Shown here: piece after piece, positions 46,955 through 55,740 of the stretch
Layout: each line of letters starts with the position of its first letter
Numbering within the stretch: position 1 is the stretch's first letter
NCBI GenBank assembly: GCA_018066125.1
Contig: JAGHSA010000050.1
Coordinates: 101,862-165,861 of the forward strand
DNA: 64,000 nucleotides
Origin: Candidatus Cryptobacteroides onthequi
GTDB taxonomy: Bacteria > Bacteroidota > Bacteroidia > Bacteroidales > UBA932
Direction of reading: 5' to 3'
The notes under the pieces: generated by a model
Told to the model about the DNA's origin: nothing
The model's input: the letters and a program-made list of their open reading frames with translations, nothing else
The model's database searches: none
Position numbers and translations under genes: made by a program

Positions 46955-46979
46955 AAAAGCGGCATCATCTGCCGCTTTT
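46955..46979. terminator. Terminator of the alkaline phosphatase gene
   Basis: AAAAGCGGCA and TGCCGCTTTT form a perfect 10-pair stem with a 5-base loop, with A and T runs on both sides. It lies 29 bases past the phosphatase stop. Confidence 0.8.
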
Positions 46980-47007
46980 CTGTCATCTTCTACAGATGAT
47001 GCAATGA

Positions 47008-48654
47008 TCACTTCATCATCTCTCCAAGCCTTGAAGCGACGTAGAAAGATTTGTTCTTCTTCATGTAGACTGTGGAGATCTCAAGATCTACACGCTCGTC
47101 ATTAAGAGTCACATAAGCCTTGTATGCAGGGAGAACCATAGTCTTGTCACCGTTCTTCACGGTCAGGACAGGGTTCACAGGATCACTTGAATCGACTGAC
47201 ATCTCACAGCCGTCAAAAACCTTCTCTGCAGGTGAGAACTGCCTGTCACTTTCAGCCACAAGACCACTCTTGAGACCAATCACCTGACACAGGTATCTGC
47301 CAAGCTCTTCGTTTGTATGCACGCCCTCAAGACGCTTCCCCGAAGGTGAGTAGATTGACAGGAACACGTCTTCTATGGTGTGGTTGCCGCTGACAAATCC
47401 GAAATACGTGCGTGAACTGAGGATACGACTGACGACATGATTGAGAGAACCTCCAATGTTCATATAGTCGGTCACCTGCTTGTCGAAGTGAGACCTCACC
47501 TGCGCCTCTTCCTCAGGAGTGATATCCACATTCGCCCACTCCTTGAATACAGACGGGATCTCATCCGGGCTCTTGATGGCGCGGAGCTTGTCAGAGAGAG
47601 CAGACACCGTGCACTTGAAATCAACCACACCGGAATATGCATCCTTCAGTCCCCTGGATGAATAGCCACCGTAATTCTCTGAACCGATGGTGATGCCGCT
47701 GTTTCCGTGATCCGGCATGATGACGACAGTGGTGTTGCCATCCTTCTTCGCAAAGTCAAACGCCACCTTCACAGCCTCATCGAATGCAAGGAAGTCCCCT
47801 ATCGTGCCTACAGGATCATTGGCATGCGCAGCATGATCCACATTGCTGCCCTCGACCATGAGCACGAATCCGTTCTTTTTCTTTGAAAGGATGCCGATGG
47901 CCTTCGCCGTCATCTCCGCAAGCGAAGGCTGTGTTTCCGGGTCACGGTCTGCCTCGTAATCCATGTCGTTCCTGTCAAAGAGTGCCCATACCTTGCCGTC
48001 GCCATTGTAGCTGCGGAACGCCTTGACGTCATCCTCGATATATTCCGTGCCGTTGTCATCAAGGATGGACTTGATATACGGAGTCACATGCTTTGTACCG
48101 CCACCGAACAGCACATCATGGCCGAAAGATGCCGTCTGTGCACCTATGGCCTGATCATCGTTCCTGGAATAGGAATGAGACGTGCACGCCGCAGGTGTGG
48201 CATGGGTGAAATAGCAGGTGACCACAAGACCCGTCGCCTTGCCCAGCTGAGTCCTGGCCGCCTCCATCACTGTAGCGTGAGGCTGGAAAGTCCTTGTCGT
48301 GTCTACGGGATAGAAATCATTCTCCGGGTTGGCCTTCGGGAAGATGCTGATATTGGGGCTCTGCTGGCAGAGACCTGTCATATATGCCGACATGGCTCCA
48401 GCAGATCCTGAGATAGGGGCGTCAGACATGTATGAACGCACAAGACCGCACAAGCCCTCATCGACTGCAAGCTCAGCCTCGCCGCCCTTGGCAAGCTTGT
48501 ACCACCTTGAGCAGGCCAGCACACTGGTCGATGTGCCGTCAGGCACCATGATTATCAGATTCTTTGTCTGCTTCACATCAGACGGACCGCCGCATGAAGT
48601 CAACCCGGCCAATGCGGCAAAAGCAAGTGCGATAAAAAAGCGTATCTGTTTCAT
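47008..48654 (-). CDS. Alkaline phosphatase lipoprotein
   Basis: 548 residues. The lipoprotein signal ends in LTSC (about Cys21). The metal-binding Asp lies in IIMVPDGTS, and the serine nucleophile in the PISGSAGAMSAYMTG loop, a variant of the DSAASAT context of E. coli PhoA. Further metal ligands are in LMVEGSNVDHAAHAND and MPDHGNSG. It hydrolyses phosphate esters outside the inner membrane. It has its own promoter overlapping the trpA stop and does not belong to the trp operon. An insert with GNHTIEDVFLSIYSP lies in the crown region. Confidence 0.92.
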   Translation of the reverse strand: MKQIRFFIALAFAALAGLTSCGGPSDVKQTKNLIIMVPDGTSTSVLACSRWYKLAKGGEAELAVDEGLCGLVRSYMSDAPISGSAGAMSAYMTGLCQQSPNISIFPKANPENDFYPVDTTRTFQPHATVMEAARTQLGKATGLVVTCYFTHATPAACTSHSYSRNDDQAIGAQTASFGHDVLFGGGTKHVTPYIKSILDDNGTEYIEDDVKAFRSYNGDGKVWALFDRNDMDYEADRDPETQPSLAEMTAKAIGILSKKKNGFVLMVEGSNVDHAAHANDPVGTIGDFLAFDEAVKVAFDFAKKDGNTTVVIMPDHGNSGITIGSENYGGYSSRGLKDAYSGVVDFKCTVSALSDKLRAIKSPDEIPSVFKEWANVDITPEEEAQVRSHFDKQVTDYMNIGGSLNHVVSRILSSRTYFGFVSGNHTIEDVFLSIYSPSGKRLEGVHTNEELGRYLCQVIGLKSGLVAESDRQFSPAEKVFDGCEMSVDSSDPVNPVLTVKNGDKTMVLPAYKAYVTLNDERVDLEISTVYMKKNKSFYVASRLGEMMK

Positions 48655-48675
48655 CCTGTCAATCTCCTATCCCTG

Positions 48676-48706
48676 CAAATATAGCAAAAAAACTGCTCTT
48701 ACTCAA
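48676..48706 (-). promoter_or_regulatory. Promoter of the alkaline phosphatase gene
   Basis: The minus strand shows TTG (48704-48706), a 20-base spacer and TATATTTG (48676-48683). The upstream box overlaps the trpA stop region. No phosphate-box pattern was recognised. Confidence 0.6.
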
Positions 48707-49478
48707 CACCGACCGCCTCCTTGAGCTCCTTGATGGCCGCATCCGCATCACCCCCATGCTGAGAAAGCAGGGTCACGAAACGGCTGCCGATGATGCCTCC
48801 GGCCGCATGGGCGCAAGCAGCGTCAAAGGTCTGCCTGTTGCTGATGCCGAAACCCACCATGCGTGGGATACGGAGATTCATGTCCTCGATTTTCTGGAAA
48901 TATGCCTGCTTGGATGCATTGAAATCGCTCTGGGCTCCGGTAGTGGATGCCGATGATACCATGTATATGAATCCGCTTGTATGCTCGTCGATAAGACGCA
49001 CCCTCTCCTCGCTGGTCTCAGGTGTGATCAGCATGATGAAACGCAGGTCATATCTGTCCGCAATGGCCTTGTATGTCTCCATATAGTCTTTGAACGGCAG
49101 GTCCGGAATGATCATTCCGTCTATGCCGCACTCCACGCATGACTTGCAGAATTCCTCAAAGCCATAACGGAATACCGGATTGAGATATCCCATGAGCACA
49201 AGAGGGATATCCACATCTTTCCTGATATCCCTGAGCTGAGAGAAAAGTGTCTTCAGCGTCATGCCGTTGCGCAGAGCCTGAGTGGCCGCATCCTGTATGA
49301 CAGGACCGTCAGCCATCGGATCGCTGAACGGGATGCCGATTTCAATCATGCTCACACCGTTGTCGGCGAGAGACTTAATCACGCCAGCTGTACCTTCGAG
49401 CGTAGGTGCACCGGCGCAGAAATATATGGAAAGGACCCTCTGAGGGTTGCTTCCGAAAAGTTTGTCGATTCTATTCAT
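48699..49478 (-). CDS. trpA: Tryptophan synthase alpha chain
   Basis: 259 residues forming a TIM barrel. The signature is IGIPFSDPMADGPVIQDA with its catalytic acid, plus MIIPDLPFKD and the phosphate loop VGFGISNRQ. It splits indole-3-glycerol phosphate to indole for the beta chain. It is the last gene of the trp operon, far from trpB, which is first. It overlaps trpF by 8 bases. Confidence 0.97.
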   Translation of the reverse strand: MNRIDKLFGSNPQRVLSIYFCAGAPTLEGTAGVIKSLADNGVSMIEIGIPFSDPMADGPVIQDAATQALRNGMTLKTLFSQLRDIRKDVDIPLVLMGYLNPVFRYGFEEFCKSCVECGIDGMIIPDLPFKDYMETYKAIADRYDLRFIMLITPETSEERVRLIDEHTSGFIYMVSSASTTGAQSDFNASKQAYFQKIEDMNLRIPRMVGFGISNRQTFDAACAHAAGGIIGSRFVTLLSQHGGDADAAIKELKEAVGVE

Positions 49479-50097
49479 CAGTATGTTCTTTAATTGTCTT
49501 CAAAAATGAACTGATCGCGGCTGCGTCCTTGACAGCCGGGGCGGTCTCGAACCTGCTGTTGAGATCGTATCCTGCAAGATACGGGTGCCTGAATGCCAGA
49601 AGCTGCGATGCCGACTCAGGACCTATGCCACCGCTCAGGAGGAAAGGGACCGGACCGTCATACGCGTCGAGCAGGGACCAGTCGAAACTGCGGCCGCTGC
49701 CCCCGACTCCGGGACATTTGGTATCAAACACAAACATGTCACAGCATCCGGCATATGCCGCCACCCCCTCAAGGTCCTGCGGACCGGCAATGCTGAACGC
49801 CTTCATCACCTTCAGACCCTCAGCCCTGAGATCGCTGCAGAGCTGCGGGCTTTCGGCACCATGAAGCTGCACATGGCTCAATCCCATCAGCCCTGCCTTC
49901 TCCAGGATAAACGCCTTGTCTTCATTGACGAACACTCCTGTCCTGGCAGCCGCCGACGGCAGGTACTGGGGAATCACCTCCACATTGCGGGGTGACTTGC
50001 GGAAGAAGATGAACCCCATGAGATCGATGCCGAGCGCCTCGACCTCGCGGATGTTCTCCGCATCCCTCATGCCGCAGACCTTGATCAGCTTACTCAT
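49471..50097 (-). CDS. trpF: Phosphoribosylanthranilate isomerase
   Basis: 208 residues from MSKLIKVCGM. The catalytic Cys lies in KVCGMRD, and the Asp in FDTKCPGVGGSGRSFDW; the phosphate-binding end is LSGGIGPES. An ATG four codons earlier lies deeper in the trpC gene and is less likely. It overlaps trpC by 8 bases and trpA by 8 bases. It catalyses the Amadori rearrangement in tryptophan synthesis. Confidence 0.95.
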   Translation of the reverse strand: MSKLIKVCGMRDAENIREVEALGIDLMGFIFFRKSPRNVEVIPQYLPSAAARTGVFVNEDKAFILEKAGLMGLSHVQLHGAESPQLCSDLRAEGLKVMKAFSIAGPQDLEGVAAYAGCCDMFVFDTKCPGVGGSGRSFDWSLLDAYDGPVPFLLSGGIGPESASQLLAFRHPYLAGYDLNSRFETAPAVKDAAAISSFLKTIKEHTDE

Positions 50098-50887
50098 CCA
50101 GCGCCGCAATGAAAGACCTGAGCGCAGCGCCCGGATCGTCGTTCTTCATGAAATTCTCGCCCATCAGGAAGCCGCGGAATCCCTCATTGCGGAGGGCCCT
50201 GACGGTATCCGGCTGAGATATTCCGCTCTCCGATACAAGCACAGGCGCATCCGCAGAGGCGCGGAGCGCAGAGGCCAGATCGAAGGAGTTCTGCACATCG
50301 GTATGGAAGGTGCCGAGGTTGCGGTTGTTGATGCCGACCATATCGGCACCGAGAGATGCGTACTCCATTTCCGCGAGAGAATGGGTCTCCAGCAGCACCT
50401 CCAGCCCGAGTTCATGGGCCTTGTCCATCAGAGACCTGCACTCTTCCAGGCTGAGGCACGCCGCGATCAGGAGAACGGCATCCGCACCCACAAGCCTGGC
50501 TTCATAGAGCTGGTACTCGTCGATGATGAAATCCTTTCGGAGAATGGGTATGTCCACCAGCGGGCGGACTTCCTGGATGAACTCGAGAGTACCGCCGAAA
50601 TACTTCATGTCAGTGAGGATGCTGAGTGCCGAGGCACCTGCTTCCTGATACGACGGGATGACATCCAATGGATCCGCATCTTCGTGTATCCATCCCTTCG
50701 AAGGAGACTTGCGCTTGAATTCGGAGATGATGCCATACGGCGAAGAGGCCAGAGCCCTGCTCATGCTCCTGGCTGAGGCGGGAGTCTCCATGGCCATGGC
50801 GGCGAGGCGCTCCAGAGGGAGAGCCTGGCGTGCGGCAGCCACTTCAATGCGCTTGTCAGCGACTATGTCGGCGAGAATATCGTGCAT
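50090..50887 (-). CDS. trpC: Indole-3-glycerol phosphate synthase
   Basis: 265 residues. The signature FKRKSPSKG holds a catalytic Lys, with LRKDFIIDEYQLYEAR and ETHSLAEMEYA later, and the phosphate loop SESGISQPDTVRAL near the end. It closes the indole ring. It is a separate gene from trpF, as usual in this order, and its start touches the trpD stop. Confidence 0.96.
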   Translation of the reverse strand: MHDILADIVADKRIEVAAARQALPLERLAAMAMETPASARSMSRALASSPYGIISEFKRKSPSKGWIHEDADPLDVIPSYQEAGASALSILTDMKYFGGTLEFIQEVRPLVDIPILRKDFIIDEYQLYEARLVGADAVLLIAACLSLEECRSLMDKAHELGLEVLLETHSLAEMEYASLGADMVGINNRNLGTFHTDVQNSFDLASALRASADAPVLVSESGISQPDTVRALRNEGFRGFLMGENFMKNDDPGAALRSFIAALDE

Positions 50888-51882
50888 TATGAGTTGATCT
50901 CTACAAATTTCTTGAATGCCGCAAGTGCCTTGCCGCTGTCCAGCGACTCACGCGCGATGGCAATAGACTCCTCTACTGAGAGGTTGCGGTCCATGACTGA
51001 TATGCCGCAGGCTGCATTGGCGAGTATGACATTCTTCTGCGACTCGGTCGCTGTGCCCTCAAGCACGGCATCAAAGATCTTCATCGCCTCTTCAGGAGTC
51101 GAGCCGCCATAGATCTCAGCCGGGTCTACATAATTGAAGCCCATATCCTTAGGCGTGAACACCTTCTCGAAATCATTCGTCACAAGCTTGAAACCGCTGG
51201 TCAGAGATATCTCGTCATAGCCGTCATAGCTGGTGACCACGCCGAAGTTGTCGCCTATCTTCTGGTGAGCATTGACATAGAGACGCAGCTGGGCCTGATT
51301 GGCTGTACCGTGAAGTGAGTTCTTCGGATGTCCAGGGTTCACGAGCGGTCCGAGGAGATTGAAGCATGTAGGGACAGCAAGAGCCTTGCGGATAGGTCCG
51401 ACGAACTTCATGCCGTATGCGAACAGAGGGGCGTGGAAGTAGCATATGCCGGCCTCATCCAGTGACTTGCGGAGCTTATCCGGATCGTCTGTGAACTTCA
51501 CCCCATGCCCCTGGAGCACGTTGCTGGCACCGCTTACCGACGAGCTGCCGCCGTTGCCGTGCTTGGTCACCTTGTACCCGGCTCCCGCAATCACGAATGC
51601 GGAGCAGGTGGAGATGTTGAAAGTGTTCTTTCCGTCACCTCCGGTACCCACGATGTCAAGGGTATTGTAATCGCTGATGTCCACTCTCTTTCCTGTCTCG
51701 AGGAGACCGTCACGGAAGCCGAGAAGTTCATCCACAGTCACGCCTCTCGCCTGAAGAGCCATGAGCATGGCGGCAATCTGCGAGTCATTGTATTTCTGGG
51801 CGATGATGCCCAGCATGATTTCGTGGGTCTCCTCGCGGGTGAGGGTCTCGCCTCCGATGAGTTTGAGAAGAAATGCTTTCAT
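50887..51882 (-). CDS. trpD: Anthranilate phosphoribosyltransferase
   Basis: 331 residues from the ATG at 51882 (MKAFLLKLIGGE), the start that best fits the family; an ATG four codons upstream is possible. The PRPP loop is DIVGTGGDGKNTFNIST, followed by KHGNGGSSSVSGASNVL. It joins anthranilate to PRPP. It begins 26 bases after the trpG stop. Confidence 0.95.
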   Translation of the reverse strand: MKAFLLKLIGGETLTREETHEIMLGIIAQKYNDSQIAAMLMALQARGVTVDELLGFRDGLLETGKRVDISDYNTLDIVGTGGDGKNTFNISTCSAFVIAGAGYKVTKHGNGGSSSVSGASNVLQGHGVKFTDDPDKLRKSLDEAGICYFHAPLFAYGMKFVGPIRKALAVPTCFNLLGPLVNPGHPKNSLHGTANQAQLRLYVNAHQKIGDNFGVVTSYDGYDEISLTSGFKLVTNDFEKVFTPKDMGFNYVDPAEIYGGSTPEEAMKIFDAVLEGTATESQKNVILANAACGISVMDRNLSVEESIAIARESLDSGKALAAFKKFVEINS

Positions 51883-51908
51883 TGTTATGTCCATTATATC
51901 GTTATCTT

Positions 51909-52472
51909 TCAATGTCTGAGCCAGTTTTCGATCATCTGGCGGCCATCCGGCGTCAGGACGCTTTCAGGATGGAACTGTATGCCTCGCACATCCATGCTGC
52001 GGTGGCGGAGAGCCATGACCTGTCCCTCGTCGCTGAGAGCCGTGGCCTCAAGGCAGTCGGGCATGGTGACTGCATCGACCACCCAGGAGTGGTAACGTCC
52101 CACACTGATATTCTCCGGCAGTCCGGCGAAAATGTAATCGTCTGCCACGATTCGGCAAGGGGTCTGCACTCCGTGGAACACTTCACTTAGATTCACCAGA
52201 GTGCCGCCGAACACCTCTCCCATGGCCTGCTCGCCGAGACAGATGCCCAGCAGCGGCTTCTTGCCGGCGTAGCAGCGTATCACATCGAGGAGAAGTCCAG
52301 CCTCGGACGGGATGCCCGGTCCCGGGGAGAGCATGATCTTGTCGAATCCTTCCAGATCCGAAAGTTCAAACTGGTCATTGCGGTACACCGTGATGTCCGC
52401 CCCCAGCTCTCTGACCAGATGCACGAGATTGTAGGTGAACGAATCGTAGTTGTCTATCATTGCTATCTTCAT
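51909..52472 (-). CDS. trpG: Anthranilate synthase glutamine amidotransferase component
   Basis: 187 residues, class I amidotransferase. The nucleophile Cys lies in LLGICLGEQAMG, and the His-Glu pair in IQFHPESVLT. The oxyanion region is MLSPGPGIPSEAG. It supplies ammonia to TrpE. The related PabA is excluded by its place in a complete trp operon. It starts 14 bases after trpE. Confidence 0.95.
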   Translation of the reverse strand: MKIAMIDNYDSFTYNLVHLVRELGADITVYRNDQFELSDLEGFDKIMLSPGPGIPSEAGLLLDVIRCYAGKKPLLGICLGEQAMGEVFGGTLVNLSEVFHGVQTPCRIVADDYIFAGLPENISVGRYHSWVVDAVTMPDCLEATALSDEGQVMALRHRSMDVRGIQFHPESVLTPDGRQMIENWLRH

Positions 52473-52486
52473 ATCCCTTTCCTCCC

Positions 52487-53896
52487 TTACATTTCAGATG
52501 CCAGCACTATCGCCTTGCGCAGTGCGCCGAGTTTGTTGTTGACCTCCTGGAGCTCATATTCCGGATCGCTCTTGGCCACAATGCCGCCCCCGGCCTGGAA
52601 CCAGAGTTCCTGGTTGCGGCTCACGAAAGAGCGGATGGTGATGGCCTGGTTGAGTGAGCCGTCAAAGGAGATGCTTCCCACACAGCCGCCGTATGCACCG
52701 CGGTTGTGAGGTTCATATTCGGATATCAGCTGCATGGCACGCACCTTCGGAGCGCCGCTGAGGGTGCCTGCAGGGAAAGTGTCGATGAAAGCCTTTACCG
52801 GATCTGCCCCCTCATCCAGGGTGCCGCTGACACGGCTGACGAGATGGATGACATGGGAGTAATACTGAAGCTCCTTGTAGAAATCCACCTTCACCCCGTG
52901 ACAATTGCGCGAGAGGTCATTGCGCGCAAGGTCCACGAGCATGACATGCTCCGCATTCTCCTTCGGGTCATTGCGGAGGTAGTCCGCGTTGGCTGCATCC
53001 TGTTCGTCATTGCCGGTACGCCTGGTGGTGCCGGCTATAGGATCGATGTACGCCTTGCCGCCCTCGATGCGGCAATGGGTCTCCGGCGAAGAACCGAATA
53101 TGCGGAAACCGCCGAAATCCATATAGAAGAGGTATGGAGACGGATTGATGCTTCTCAATGCCCTGTACAGCTTGAAATCATCACCCTCGTATCGCTGTAT
53201 GAACCTGCGCGAGAGGACGATCTGGAACACGTCTCCCCTCTTGCAATGCGCTATGCCGCGCCTGATGTTCTCCTTGTGCTGCTCATCGGTCAGAGGAGAC
53301 ATCACCTCGCCCACAGGATGGAACGGGAAAGTGACAGCGAGCGGACGGCTGAGCATGCGCTCCACGGCCTCCAGATCCGGTTTGCCGCCTTCCGGCACGA
53401 TCTCATGGATGGACATCCGGTTCTTGAAATGATCGAACTCGATGACATACCTGAACAGGATGTACATCATGTCCGGAGCGTCATTCTTCTCCTGAGTCTC
53501 ATCCTTCACCGGAATGTCCTCGAAATAGCGCACGGCATTGAATGAGGTAAAGCCCCAGAGCTGGCAGCATGCCAGGGCCTCCCTGTCGCTTCCTTCGAAT
53601 CGGAACGCGCTCATGAACTTCCCTATGATGGCGTCGCTGCGGTATCCAGAGCCGATCTCGTGCTCGAATGTCTCCCCGTCGGGGAATTCACACCTTCCCA
53701 CCCCGTGGGAAATGCTCACCTGCGCTATCGGATCCATGGCGATGAATGAACGCGAATCCCGCCCCGTATGATAGTCGGAGCTCTCCATCAGAATGGACTG
53801 GGTGAAGCTGTCCCTGAGCCTGAGGTAGGCAGACACCGGAGTGTAGAGGTCGCCCAGGATTGATTTTGACGCTGTCGTATATTTATATGTGCCCAT
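52487..53896 (-). CDS. trpE: Anthranilate synthase component I
   Basis: 469 residues from the ATG at 53896, one base after the trpB stop; the longer frame runs into trpB. The N-terminal regulatory part carries the ILMESSDYHTG segment, matching the LLES motif that binds tryptophan for feedback inhibition. Chorismate-binding motifs are YIDPIAGTTRRTG, HVMLVDLARNDLSRN and FPAGTLSGAPKVRAM. It makes anthranilate from chorismate with TrpG. Confidence 0.96.
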   Translation of the reverse strand: MGTYKYTTASKSILGDLYTPVSAYLRLRDSFTQSILMESSDYHTGRDSRSFIAMDPIAQVSISHGVGRCEFPDGETFEHEIGSGYRSDAIIGKFMSAFRFEGSDREALACCQLWGFTSFNAVRYFEDIPVKDETQEKNDAPDMMYILFRYVIEFDHFKNRMSIHEIVPEGGKPDLEAVERMLSRPLAVTFPFHPVGEVMSPLTDEQHKENIRRGIAHCKRGDVFQIVLSRRFIQRYEGDDFKLYRALRSINPSPYLFYMDFGGFRIFGSSPETHCRIEGGKAYIDPIAGTTRRTGNDEQDAANADYLRNDPKENAEHVMLVDLARNDLSRNCHGVKVDFYKELQYYSHVIHLVSRVSGTLDEGADPVKAFIDTFPAGTLSGAPKVRAMQLISEYEPHNRGAYGGCVGSISFDGSLNQAITIRSFVSRNQELWFQAGGGIVAKSDPEYELQEVNNKLGALRKAIVLASEM

Positions 53897-53897
53897 A

Positions 53898-55079
53898 TTA
53901 TCTGTTGTAATAGTTGAGATAGGTCTCGATATCCTTGTCTCCTCTGCCGGAAACCGTAAGCACGACCACATCTTCCGGCCTGAATTTCATCTTCGGAAGC
54001 GCACCGAGGGCATGGGCGCTCTCAAGTGCCGGGATGATGCCCTCCAGACGGGTCAGCTCGTATGCCGCAGCCACGGCCTCATCGTCGTTGACCGGTATGA
54101 TCTGCGCGCGCCTGTGAGCCGCCATATTCGCATGCATGGGACCGATGCCCGGATAGTCAAGACCGGCACTGATGCTGTACGGCTCTTCGATCTGACCGTC
54201 TTCGCTCTGGATCACATAGCTCTTTGCTCCATGAAGGATGCCGACCTGGCCGAGAGCGATGGTCGCCGCTGTCTTGCCGCTGTCCACTCCCATTCCGCCG
54301 GCCTCGGCGAGAACGATTTTCACCCTCTCGTCATCGATATAATGGTACACGGTGCCGCCGGCATTGGAGCCGCCACCGACGCAGGCCATGAGATAATCCG
54401 GGTAGTCTCTGCCCTCTTTTTCCATGATCTGCTCCTTGATCTCCTTGGATATGACAGACTGAAGCCTGGCCACCATGTCCGGATAAGGGTGAGGTCCCAC
54501 AGTAGAGCCGATGATATAGAATGTATCAGAAGGATGGCAACACCAGTCACGGATGGCCTCATTCGTGGCATCCTTGAGAGTCTTGTTGCCGGATTCGACA
54601 GGTACGACCGTGGCACCGAGCATCTTCATCTTCTCCACATTGATGTGCTGACGCTTCACATCAGTCGCTCCCATATAGACGACGCACTGCATGTTCATCA
54701 GGGCGCACACTGTGGCTGTCGCCACTCCGTGCTGGCCGGCACCGGTCTCGGCGATGATGCGGGTCTTGCCCATGTGGCGTGCTATGAGGATCTGCCCCAC
54801 AGTGTTGTTGATCTTGTGCGCACCGGTATGGTTGAGGTCTTCACGCTTCAGATAGATCCTGGCGCCATACTTCTCGCTGAGCCTGTTTGCGTAATACAGA
54901 GGGCTCGGTCTGCCCACGTAATCCCTGAGGAGCTGATTGTACTCTTTCTGGAAACTCTCACTTTCAATGACTTTGAGATACTCCTTCTGGAGATTCTCCA
55001 CGCACTGATGCAGGATTTCAGGCACATACGCACCTCCGAACTCACCGTAATAACCGTCTTTGTCTACTAAATAACTCAT
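53898..55079 (-). CDS. trpB: Tryptophan synthase beta chain
   Basis: 393 residues. The PLP lysine lies in [14 protein letters not shown], and the phosphate-binding loop is [10 protein letters not shown]. All subclass-1 TrpB features are present ([12 protein letters not shown] at the start, [13 protein letters not shown]). It joins indole to serine. It is the first structural gene after the leader and attenuator. Confidence 0.97.
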   Translation of the reverse strand: MSYLVDKDGYYGEFGGAYVPEILHQCVENLQKEYLKVIESESFQKEYNQLLRDYVGRPSPLYYANRLSEKYGARIYLKREDLNHTGAHKINNTVGQILIARHMGKTRIIAETGAGQHGVATATVCALMNMQCVVYMGATDVKRQHINVEKMKMLGATVVPVESGNKTLKDATNEAIRDWCCHPSDTFYIIGSTVGPHPYPDMVARLQSVISKEIKEQIMEKEGRDYPDYLMACVGGGSNAGGTVYHYIDDERVKIVLAEAGGMGVDSGKTAATIALGQVGILHGAKSYVIQSEDGQIEEPYSISAGLDYPGIGPMHANMAAHRRAQIIPVNDDEAVAAAYELTRLEGIIPALESAHALGALPKMKFRPEDVVVLTVSGRGDKDIETYLNYYNR

Positions 55080-55104
55080 ATTTCAAGTAATACTTTTTCT
55101 ATAT

Positions 55105-55143
55105 GAAAAGAGCCCTGTCGTAATCTACGGCAGAGCTCTTTTC
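55105..55143 (-). terminator. trpL: Attenuator terminator of the trp operon
   Basis: Read on the minus strand, GAAAAGAGC and GCTCTTTTC pair perfectly over 9 bases, with seven more pairs inside after one mismatch, and a 5-base loop. It lies between the leader peptide and trpB. The loop-side segment TTACGAC can also pair with GTCGTAA at the leader stop codon (55175-55181), an alternative that would break this hairpin. Confidence 0.75.
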
Positions 55144-55174
55144 ATGTATGTGTACACATACGGAGCTTGTCCCC

Positions 55175-55225
55175 TTACGACTGTCTGAGTTGTAACGGGC
55201 GCCACCACCAATATGCGTTCATCAT
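55175..55225 (-). CDS. trpL: trp operon leader peptide
   Basis: A 16-residue peptide, MMNAYWWWRPLQLRQS, with three Trp codons in a row (55202-55210 on the minus strand), ending in TAA at 55175. ATGs at 55231 and 55222 are also in frame, but 55231 would lie at the predicted transcript start. Ribosome stalling at the Trp codons would control the attenuator hairpin downstream. The ORF is too short for usual gene callers. Confidence 0.8.
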   Translation of the reverse strand: MMNAYWWWRPLQLRQS

Positions 55226-55237
55226 ATACATCAAGAG

Positions 55238-55268
55238 CAAAGTTAAATCATCATCCTGAATAATCAAA
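55238..55268 (-). promoter_or_regulatory. Promoter of the trp operon
   Basis: The minus strand shows TTTG (55265-55268), a 19-base spacer and TAACTTTG (55238-55245): an exact match to the Bacteroidota consensus. It lies directly after the stop of the small AraC-type gene. Confidence 0.75.
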
Positions 55269-55284
55269 TAATTTAACAACTTTT

Positions 55285-55653
55285 TTACTTTCCTGCCAGG
55301 ATGCCGTTTTCAAACATGCTGTGACGGAAGTCTGAAGGGGTCTTGCCTGTCTCCAGCTTGAATGCCTGGTAGAAAGTGCGGCGATTGTTGAATCCGCTCT
55401 GAGAGGACAAAGTCTCGAACGGCATGAAAGGATGCTCCTTAAGGATGCCGATCGCATGACGGATGCGGTATCCATTTATCAGAGCATTGAATGAAGGGGC
55501 TATCGTCTTGATGGCCCGCGAAGCATAGGTCCTGTTGGTGCCAAGAGAATAACACACATAATCAAGACGGAGGTCTGCATCAAGATAACACTTTGAGGAT
55601 TCTAAAAATTCTACGACTTTTGCTGCTATCAGTTGTTCTGTTTTCACCATCAC
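55285..55653 (-). CDS. Small AraC-type helix-turn-helix protein
   Basis: 122 residues consisting almost only of the AraC DNA-binding domain: LDYVCYSLGTNRTYASRAI is the first HTH, and FETLSSQSGFNNRRTFYQAF the second, ending KTPSDFRHSM. A sensor domain is absent. It lies just upstream of the trp promoter on the same strand and divergent from the fucosidase gene. It could regulate either, or act as a stand-alone factor; nothing in the sequence decides. Confidence 0.8.
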   Translation of the reverse strand: MMVKTEQLIAAKVVEFLESSKCYLDADLRLDYVCYSLGTNRTYASRAIKTIAPSFNALINGYRIRHAIGILKEHPFMPFETLSSQSGFNNRRTFYQAFKLETGKTPSDFRHSMFENGILAGK

Positions 55654-55689
55654 AAATAAGGGGGAATAATGGTTTTTCGTTTATTTTGC

Positions 55690-55697
55690 TATATTTG
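55690..55697 (+). promoter_or_regulatory. -7 element for the fucosidase gene
   Basis: TATATTTG, a full TAnnTTTG match, 43 bases before the start. The upstream box at the expected distance is poor, which could mean an activator is needed. Confidence 0.45.
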
Positions 55698-55740
55698 TAC
55701 AAAGACAAATCCGTGCTAATTTATTAATAATTATCAAATA

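Noticed and set aside
46882-47007. A further tRNA or small RNA after tRNA-Ala
   Set aside because: The segment holds two simple terminator hairpins and nothing that folds as a cloverleaf.
53889-55070. A 393-codon rightward open frame
   Set aside because: Exact antisense of trpB, whose PLP and substrate motifs are complete.
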